The notes under the pieces were generated by a model. That model searched no databases. It was not told the origin of the DNA and saw nothing but the letters and a program-made list of their open reading frames with translations. A program made the position numbers and the translations under genes. A stretch of 64,000 nucleotides of DNA, from assembly GCF_963678635.1 (NCBI RefSeq), contig NC_087065.1, forward strand, positions 16,040,572 to 16,104,571. Direction: 5' to 3'. Of the stretch, positions 57,430-64,000 are shown piece after piece; positions within the stretch are counted from its first letter, which is position 1, and each line of letters starts with the position of its first letter. This DNA is from Symsagittifera roscoffensis. Its lineage: Eukaryota > Xenacoelomorpha > Acoela > Convolutidae.

Positions 57430-57996
57430 ATAAGAAAAGCAAGAGAGACAGGAGATTTAGAGGCGGAAACAGGCGAGGACCCTAAGAGACCGGACATAGG
57501 GAGGGTAGTTGAGTCATATTTTAACTTACCAAATGAATATTCAAGTAGCATAAAACTAACAGATAGCGATTTCATACTCACAAATAGAACATTTGCGATA
57601 GCAATCACAGCTGACATGATTTTTAAGACAGCGTTAGCAGCAGATTTTAAGAGAGAATATGAAAAAATAGAATTCCTTTGGAAGCAAAGACCAGGAATAG
57701 GGGGCGTAGCAGCCTTGCCTCCGGTGGCATCACAGATACCGGGAGAGTATTTATGCTTCTTGGTGACGAGGGCGACGGAGAAGCGGCACGTGGACCGGGA
57801 ATAACTAGTCTTGTCTTTGACGAGATTGAGAGACTTCCTCTTGGAAAGGAAAGTGAAGGAGCTTTCGCTTCCAGTGTACGATCCGAACAGAGGACGACTG
57901 CATCCACGGGAGCTGTACGCGCTGATACACGTAAGCTTCTCTGATACTAATATACAAGTATACTTGCATAAGAAATATTACTTAAGTATAGGCTGA
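57430..57996 (+). pseudogene. TARG1/OARD1-like macrodomain frame, element C unit 1
   Basis: Directly follows pol. The visible stretches are 'SSIKLTDSDFILTNRTFAIA' (about 57,540-57,600), 'MIFKTALAADFKREYEKIEF' (57,616 on), 'GGVAALPPVASQIPGEYLCF', 'LTRLRDFLLERKVKELSLPV' and 'YDPNRGRLHPRELY', ending 'IQVYLHKKYYLSIG'. The arrangement matches the TARG1/OARD1 class of macrodomains from the first strand to the last strand. Known members bind ADP-ribose and reverse ADP-ribosylation in nucleus and cytosol. Conservation with element B, which is far more diverged in its leader, indicates coding selection in the past. The fold call is from motifs; a profile search would decide. About one or two breaks. 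Confidence 0.65.
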
Positions 57997-58349
57997 GTTC
58001 AGGTGGCATGCAAGAGGGTGTCAGACAAAAAATGTGTAGTGTGTGATACGTCTGTAATGTTATGTTATGTGTTATGTTATTAAGACATAATTATTATCTT
58101 AGGAATAGATCCAAAGTTTGGACTGTCCAATGTTAGTTCGAACTCCAAAATTTTAGAGACTGATTGATATTAATAAATTTTAGGATCAAAATCTTTTTTT
58201 CTGACTGTTTTAAATAAATTTGATTACAAAACTAGTGTAAAATTGACAAATAGGATATTCGTGACCTCTTTTCTTGTCCTGATTGATCATTTAATCACTC
58301 ACTTGAGTTCAAATCGTTGAATCAATAATCAAGTCAAACCCGAAAGAGA
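57997..58349 (+). other. spacer after the macrodomain frame, element C unit 1
   Basis: AT-rich, with 'TGTTATGTTATGTGTTATGTTATTAAGACATAA' type short repeats at 58,058-58,089 and 'TAATAAATTTTAG'-like motifs near 58,170. No gene was recognised. The matching spacer in unit 2 is about 60 bases longer. Confidence 0.5.
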
Positions 58350-58695
58350 ATGGATAATTTCAACTTGGATGAATTGATGGACCTGGCAGAGGCATATTTA
58401 GGACCGATGGTAGATGGGATCTATCGTCGGCTAATGGATCGAGACTTTGCTCTGGAGGACCCAGAGGTAGTCATGTTGCTGACCGCCTTGATAAACATCT
58501 TGGGGCGTGACAACCGTAGGGACCGCCCCACGGAAGTCCAATTGATGGCAGCATACGGAGAAAGAGGAGTACCAGACCGCCCGAACATGAGAGCGATGAG
58601 GTGGAGAAACGGGGCTCTCTTAGGGAGTGACTTGGCGAAAGAGCCTGGATTGGGAAGTTCGAGGACCTACCAACCAGGTGAGATGCCCTTGAGTT
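58350..58695 (+). pseudogene. N-terminal domain of second coding region, element C unit 1
   Basis: Starts 'MDNFNLDELMDLAEAYLGPM' and continues helical ('LMDRDFALEDPEVVMLLTAL'). It aligns with 30,014-30,440 of element B. Unit 2 then begins inside it, so the reading continues into the duplicated pol tail (to 59,303) rather than into its natural continuation. Domain unrecognised. Confidence 0.6.
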
Positions 58696-59519
58696 CTGGC
58701 CGAGCCACCCACTACGAGAACATTAAGCCACACAACGCATCGACAGAAGACTGGTGTATACCTGCAGACATGGAAGAGGGTGATTATCTAATGATGGAAC
58801 CTGCTTGTGAGGTCAACGAGAAGGGCACCAGGGAAAAGAACGATGGAAACGAAGTCGTAGAGGAAGGAACAAGCACACCACTGGACCTAGATCCAAATGA
58901 GCTGATTGAAGCAGACGATGAAAACTTACCCTGCACAGAAGAAGACTGGCAAGACCCTGAACAAAGGGAGGTTCCCAAGAACTTGGAACCGGATCTTCCG
59001 TTCACGATACAGACTCGACAGAATGACAGGACAAGATCCAAGAAGAAGTATAACCCTTACGTCGAAGACTTTGTAGTGGACAGGATAGATCTAAAGAAGA
59101 TAGTGGAAGAAGTAGTAGGTCTAGAAGATATAACTGTGTCACAGAACATTGACATAGTCGATGATCACGACGAGGAATGGATCGAGGACCGGTCGAAACC
59201 CGAGGTAGAATTCGACGACGAGCAACAGTATGCCTACGCAAAAGAGTTCACGAATATGCGTGTCTTGGAGTGGTTGAACGAAATGACGTCGGACCCAAAG
59301 TAGACCAGTGTCACGATTCAAGATGTAGATCGTGAAAGCATGAAATACAGGAAAACCGAACGAGTAGATCCTTCCAGGGCAGCCCAGAAAAGGCGACTAC
59401 TCATTCCGGCTTCCAACCTCGACTTGATATCCGGTATGCGATCGACGGGGACGTCGATGGATTATTTTTGTCCGGGGAGTGGGGGTAGGACTTACCCACA
59501 CTGAAAATTTATTTTAAAA

Positions 59520-60090
59520 AAAATTAAGAAAAGCAAGAGAGACAGGAGATTTAGAGGCGGAAACAGGCGAGGACCCTAAGAGACCGGACATAGGGAGGGT
59601 AGTTGAGTCATATTTTAACTTACCAAATGAATATTCAAGTAGCATAAAACTAACAGATAGCGATTTCATACTCACAAATAGAACATTTGCGATAGCAATC
59701 ACAGCTGACATGATTTTTAAGACAGCGTTAGCAGCAGATTTTAAGAGAGAATATGAAAAAATAGAATTCCTTTGGAAGCAAAGACCAGGAATAGGGGGCG
59801 TAGCAGCCTTGCCTCCGGTGGCATCACAGATACCGGGAGAGTATTTATGCTTCTTGGTGACGAGGGCGACGGAGAAGCGGCACGTGGACCGGGAATAACT
59901 AGTCTTGTCTTTGACGAGATTGAGAGACTTCCTCTTGGAAAGGAAAGTGAAGGAGCTTTCGCTTCCAGTGTACGATCCGAACAGAGGACGACTGCATCCA
60001 CGGGAGCTGTACTCGCTGATACACGTAACCTTCTCTGATACTAATATACAAGTATACTTGCATAAGAAATATTACTTAAGTATAGGCTGA
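59520..60090 (+). pseudogene. TARG1/OARD1-like macrodomain frame, element C unit 2
   Basis: Near-identical to 57,430-57,996, with only a few base differences in 380 aligned positions (for example a 'LIHVTFSDTNIQVYLHKKYY' end). Its presence in duplicate results from the tandem duplication, not from independent capture. Confidence 0.65.
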
Positions 60091-60504
60091 GTTCAGGTGG
60101 CATGCAAGAGGGTGTCAGACAAAAAATGTGTAGTGTGTGATACGTGTGTTATGTTATGTTATGTGTTATGTTATTAAGACATAAGGGTAAGAAGAAGTGA
60201 CCATGAACAACTAAATGACGATCTTAGGAATAGATCCAAAGTTTGGACTGTCCAATGTTAGTTCGAACTCCAACATTTTAGAGACTGAATGATTTTAATA
60301 AATTTTAGAGACTGATTGATTTTAATAAAATTCTAGGATCAAAATCTTTTTTTTTTTACTGTTTTCAATAAATTTTATTACAAAACTAGTGTAAAGTTGA
60401 CAAATGTGATATTCGTTACCTCTTTTCTCGATCCTGATTGATCATTTAATCACTCACTTGAGTTCAAATCGTTGAATCAATAATCAAGTCAAACCCGAAA
60501 GAGA

Positions 60505-60835
60505 ATGGATAATTTCAACTTGGATGAATTGATGGACCTGGCAGAGGCATATGTAGGACCGATGGTAGATGCGATCTATCGTCGGCTAATGGATCGAGAC
60601 TTCGCTCTGGAGGACCCAGAGGTAGTCATGTTGTTGATCGCCTTGATAAACATCTTGGGGCATGACAACCGTGGGGACCGCCCCAAGGAAGTCCTATTGA
60701 TGGCAGCATAGGGAGAAAGAGGAGTACCAGACCGCCCGAACATGAGAGCGATGAGGTGGAGAAACGGGGCTCTCTCAGGAAGTGACTTGGCGAACGAGCC
60801 TGGATTGGGAAGTTCGAGGACCTACTAACCAGGTG
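60505..60835 (+). pseudogene. N-terminal domain of second coding region, element C unit 2
   Basis: Starts 'MDNFNLDELMDLAEAYVGPM'. Same domain as at 58,350. It precedes the coiled-coil and SGNH-like part with no gap, so this is the natural context of the domain. Confidence 0.6.
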
Positions 60836-60837
60836 AG

Positions 60838-61720
60838 ATGCCCTTGCCCACCAAGCCTATGCCTGGTCTGATAAGAATGCATCAGGAAATGAACAGCGAG
60901 GCTGCCTCGTCTAGTTCACCACTGAGAGTAGCTGTGCCACCAAAGAGAGCTAGAGTAGAGGAGGAGGTTCAAACAAACGAAACCATGCAAGATATAGATG
61001 GGATGAAAGACGAGCTGGAGACGACTAGAAAGGAGCTGGACGAGATGACCAAGACCATGCTCACTATAGAAGAGGATAGGGATATATGGAGGAAGTTGTT
61101 TGAAGACTGCAACAAGAAGCAGGGTGAGGAGATAGAGCGCTTGAGGCGAGAATACAAGCAGCGATCAGAGCGTCTGTCGTTAACGGCAGCCGTAGAAAAA
61201 GTGATACCTACAAGGGATATTCCTCGTGGGCAGTCCCCGATGGAACTCTTGACGCCTCGAGAAATGAGTCAGACGACAGAAGCGCGACTCCCGGCTGCAA
61301 CTGGTCGAGTGACAATCCCGGACCCGAGTGATACCTTAGGTGACGCAGTCGTGGAACAGACGATGAGGAAGCTGATAGAGACAGCTGGACGACTAGTGGC
61401 CAACAGGAATGCACCAGGTTCCAGTGTGACTGCACCCTATGGAACAATCGACGACACGGGCAGAGTACAACTCTCCCAAGACGCGATGACCAAAGAGGGA
61501 GTTAGCGATACAACGTTACAAACGAGGAGCTCTAGGATCCCAGACGGGAAAATCCGAAGGATGCCGGCGAAGAAAGTGTCCCGAGTGATTGATGTACAAA
61601 AGAATAATCAGTTGAAGTATAACTTCACAGGAGTTCCGGATACGGATCCGAGAGCCTGCTTCAATCGAGCGACCTGGAACCCAGCAGTAAACTTGCAACA
61701 ACCGCCACTTGTGACATCAC
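60838..61720 (+). pseudogene. coiled-coil and linker of second coding region, element C
   Basis: Part of a 363-residue open segment (60,838-61,929). Residues 1-45 are Pro/Ser-rich. Residues 50-120 form a charged coiled coil ('DELETTRKELDEMTKTMLTI', 'EEIERLRREYKQRSERLSLT'). Residues 120-290 are a disordered linker with Thr, Arg and Pro. Position and style match 29,273-30,013 of element B. Expected role is self-assembly, by inference. Confidence 0.6.
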
Positions 61721-62280
61721 ATCTGATACTGGGGGACAGCTTGGTCAGAGTGCTCCAAAATTTGAGGACTTCATGGATTACCACGGTGATGGCGTTTGGA
61801 GGCGCAACAAAAAGCCAGTTATTTCGGATGGTGGAGCTGATGAACCCAGGGAGAATCCCTCTAGTAATGATCCTAGTAGGGACAATCAACAATTGGAGAA
61901 GCTCAGATGAGGAAGAGGCACTATGGTAATCGATGACGGTGTGCCTATCTACTATTCTCTGGCAGAAGTTCAACTGCGCTGTACTGACCGTCTGCACTGT
62001 ACCAATGAGCACGAAGATGTTGACAGCAGCAGGGAGGAGACATAATGAAGGAGCAATCAGGTGGAACAACATACTGAGGAATCTTGCGAGTCGGAATGCT
62101 GGACGGATGATCCTTATGGATATTGAGCAGGAGCTGAGAGCTATGGATCAGGCCAGACTGACTACTGACGGCATGCACTTTGATAGCATCGAGGGACAAG
62201 CTTGGTTGAACAGAGTCTTCCAAGAGCCACTAGCTGAAATGGAAGTAGAACTCTTTGATACGGGAGTGCTCAAGAAGGAA
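61709..62280 (+). pseudogene. SGNH/GDSL-hydrolase-like domain, element C
   Basis: 'SHLILGDSLVRVLQNL' (near 61,732, block I), 'MAFGGATKSQLFRM' (block II position), 'VMILVGTINNWRSS' (61,870-61,900, block III position) and 'TTDGMHFDSIEGQAWLN' (62,163-62,213, block V) appear in the order and spacing of SGNH hydrolases, with the family strand 'AVLTVCTVPMS' between. The same set is present in both B copies although the elements are diverged. Enzymes of this fold are esterases or acylhydrolases; the substrate here is unknown. A few breaks. Confidence 0.7.
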
Positions 62281-62574
62281 GAGACATCGAATACACCAGC
62301 AATTTCAACATTTGTGCCTCCTAACTTAGAAACACATCTGGGAGTGGTCCCAGCCGTGACTATCTATAGGCTGCAAAGCTCTAGCGAACCCAGGCAAAGA
62401 ACGGAGGTACAAGATCGATTGGGGGAAGCGCCCTTGAGAAGAACCATCAATCCTAGACGATGACTAGGGCCTGTCAACCCGACAGCGGAAACGACCAGCA
62501 CCTCTAGATCGGATACGAGATCAGAGACGACGAGCACCAGTCGAGAGGAGCGACGCCCAAACAGGAGCTCTCTG
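62281..62574 (+). pseudogene. linker between SGNH-like and NDHLH domains, element C
   Basis: Thr/Ser/Arg-rich low-complexity coding-like sequence ('ETTSTSRSDTRSETTSTSRE'-type composition near 62,490-62,550). Counterpart of 21,501-21,698 in element B. Confidence 0.5.
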
Positions 62575-63342
62575 ATGTGGTCGAGGCCCATACCTTCTCC
62601 CTGGCACATATATAAAGATGATCTGATGAAACTGAATCTTCAGACGGTGAGCTTTGCAGCAGATGCCATGAGGATGCTGAATGGAGCGAGTTTATCTGTC
62701 AGCGGACTGTACTCGATAGCAGGAGTGGACTGGTTGATAGCTGCTGGCATAAATTTCAGCTCTACAACTGCCGTGAGGTTTGCCGACCTAGAGGGACTGC
62801 CCTCGAACAATACAATGGGTCCAGTGAATGACCATCTTCACAGCAGAGGTTTCCTGAGCAGACTCAGAGAGCCTACGGCAGCCGAAGCCGCTGTATGGCC
62901 AGCAATAAAAGATATCCTCGAGTCAATGGGTGAAGTAGTGGATACCCTGGAAGAAGGTTCCTTCCCCAAGAAAACACCGGGAGCCGTGTTCGCGCTGTCT
63001 CCGGGGTATGCACGTCTCCCGGATGGACAAAAGTTCGTGTATGCGATTGCGGCTTTGCTCTCGGAAGGGAAATATGATCTGATCATATCGGCTCCAAATC
63101 GCGAGATAGAAATAGAGAATCTGAGACCACTCAGGGCTGAACTACCTGCGTTGTGGTCGGATATCTCGAATGCGATGATAGGATTCAAGGACCATTCACT
63201 ACACATGCTAGTGTTGGACGAAGTGCTGGGGTTGGAACTGTCCAACTTCAGTCGACAGCTCAAGTTGAAGCCAGGAATAGATGACGACCATCGAGTAAAC
63301 GTGGCGATGTCGAATGATTTATGGTCCGAAGAATGGACATAA
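62575..63342 (+). pseudogene. alpha/beta-like NDHLH domain, element C
   Basis: 255-residue open segment. The visible pattern is 'LYSIAGVDWLIAAGINFSST', 'MGPVNDHLHSRGFLSRLREP', 'GAVFALSPGYARLPDGQKFV', 'YDLIISAPNRE', 'SLHMLVLDEVLGLELSNFSR' and 'DDDHRVNVAMSNDLW'. All of these have counterparts at the same places in element B (20,393-21,080). Alternating hydrophobic strands and helices suggest a Rossmann-like or SGNH-like fold. No named family was recognised. Confidence 0.55.
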
Positions 63343-63399
63343 GGGACGAAGGGGAGAGAAGAAAGAACTCCAAGGATACCAGAGCTCACTTGGAAGCGA

Positions 63400-64000
63400 T
63401 GGTTTTGAGAACGAAGCCAGAGGCTAACCAGTGGCTACACCTAACTCCTCGAGTAGCGGCATTGGGCGCGGATGCTTTTGAGCAAGGCCCAGTGATGATC
63501 AGGAAGATCCATGCCTACCTAGTGAAGGAGGTGAACCTGGCCGAAAATGCTGAGGAAAAGGCAGCCGAGTTTGTAAACAGAGTGTGCCAAGTTACGCTGG
63601 AAACTTTCTGGACTCAGAAGGTGAAGGGGGAAGAAGGCTTTGAACGGACTGATAGCATGCTGGAAGGGCTGGGAGCCGGATGGACCGCGTCTTCCTTGGC
63701 AACAGTCTACCCAAAACTCTCTCGACATTTGATGAAAGAATTCCTCCAAGCAGTAGTGGAAGTATCAATCGTTGAAATACTAGCCTTGTTTGTGAGGTTT
63801 GGGGCAGAAAATTTTGTAAAAGGACCGGTTGTGCTGCTCACCGAAGGAATTCCAAACCTGCGATTAGATGGAATTCTAACGCTGATTGCAATAACGCATG
63901 GAAACTTGGGAGGGCTGATGAATTTGACGCGCTACCCAGAGCAGATGAGAGACAATGCGAGAAAATTCGACGTGAAGAAAGCCACGGATCCTTGGAACAA
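63400..64000 (+). pseudogene. helical/hydrophobic region, element C (runs off the window)
   Basis: Open frame from 'MVLRTKPEANQWLHLTPRVA' to the right edge (about 200 residues). It has 'NLAENAEEKAAEFVNRVCQV' and a hydrophobic stretch 'FLQAVVEVSIVEILALFVRF'. It aligns with 20,262-19,780 of element B. The rest of the element, including any counterpart of B's distal segments and the 3' LTR, is beyond the window. Confidence 0.55.

Larger units (their letters stand above)
56602..58695 (+). repeat. 2.1 kb tandem duplication in element C, unit 1
   Basis: Starts 'CTGGCCGAGCCACCCACTAC' and spans the pol tail, the macrodomain-like frame, the spacer and the start of the second coding region. It repeats immediately as unit 2 with an offset of 2,094 bases and about 1% difference in the coding parts. 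Confidence 0.95.
58696..60845 (+). repeat. 2.1 kb tandem duplication in element C, unit 2
   Basis: Second unit. It contains the pol tail (58,696-59,303), the macrodomain-like frame, a spacer with about 60 extra bases at 60,184-60,340, and the start of the second coding region at 60,505. The extra bases include a doubled 'ATTTTAGAGACTGA' stretch. Confidence 0.95.
44663..64000 (+). mobile_element. LTR element C: giant Ty3/gypsy-like fossil, 5' LTR to right edge
   Basis: Plus-strand element with a 5' LTR, putative primer-binding site, 2.8 kb leader, gag, pol, a macrodomain-like frame and a second long coding region that runs off the window. It has the same parts in the same order as element B but is clearly diverged from it. 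A 2.1 kb stretch around the pol end and macrodomain frame is tandemly duplicated. The frames are broken at roughly fifteen to twenty-five places. Its 3' LTR is outside the window, so age by LTR comparison is not possible here. Confidence 0.8.

Noticed and set aside
58350-64000. Post-pol coding region as an envelope gene
   Set aside because: No signal peptide at the start, no furin-like site and no fusion peptide pattern; domains resemble SGNH hydrolase and coiled coil instead.
1-64000. Host protein genes, tRNA or rRNA genes
   Set aside because: No exon pattern, conserved housekeeping motif, tRNA arm pattern or rRNA core sequence was seen anywhere.

Overview
The window looks like repeat-rich genomic DNA of a eukaryote, most likely an invertebrate animal. 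It holds Ty3/gypsy-type LTR elements, a CR1-like LINE with an apurinic-type endonuclease, and a TA-flanked inverted-repeat element. No host gene, tRNA or rRNA was recognised. The phylum cannot be fixed from the sequence. Nearly everything in the window is transposable-element fossil.

Layout. (A) 1-6,037, minus strand: a badly decayed LTR element with its 5' LTR (about 5,185-6,037), a long repeat-filled leader and a gag remnant that runs off the left edge. (LINEs) About 6,100-12,950, minus strand: three head-to-tail broken copies of one CR1-like LINE; the last keeps a trace of the endonuclease. (D) 13,595-14,360 plus 43,090-43,790, plus strand: one old solo LTR split in two by element B; its right half also carries a hairpin-rich, TA-flanked element (43,229-43,753). 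(B) 14,361-43,089, minus strand: a 28.7 kb LTR element with two 887 bp LTRs (TG...CA), a putative primer-binding site, gag, pol, and about 16 kb of further coding-like sequence after pol. Part of that tail is present twice (15,726-22,335 and 23,274-29,245). (C) 44,663 to the right edge, plus strand: a related element with LTR, leader, gag, pol and the same kind of downstream region, with a very recent 2.1 kb tandem duplication (56,602-58,695 and 58,696-60,845).

The notable content is the downstream module shared by B and C. Directly after pol comes a short reading frame that resembles a TARG1/OARD1-type macrodomain (ADP-ribose binding or hydrolysis in characterised relatives). After a spacer comes a second long coding region: a small helical N-terminal domain, a charged coiled coil, an SGNH/GDSL-hydrolase-like domain, a second alpha/beta-like domain with a conserved NDHLH motif, and helical and hydrophobic segments. 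B continues with several unrecognised basic and helical segments. This region sits where an env gene would lie in a retrovirus, but no envelope features were recognised. The working interpretation is a lineage of giant Ty3/gypsy-like elements with a macrodomain plus an SGNH polyprotein. All copies here are broken. The domain assignments were made by eye from motifs and need profile searches.

The leaders of A, B and C all contain iterated G-rich motifs (for example CCGGAGGGGTC), and all three have a similar putative primer-binding site about 10-12 nt after the LTR end. This ties them together as one extended family of different ages: A oldest, D old, B intermediate (LTRs differ by roughly 6-8% by eye), and the internal duplication in C youngest (about 1% by eye).
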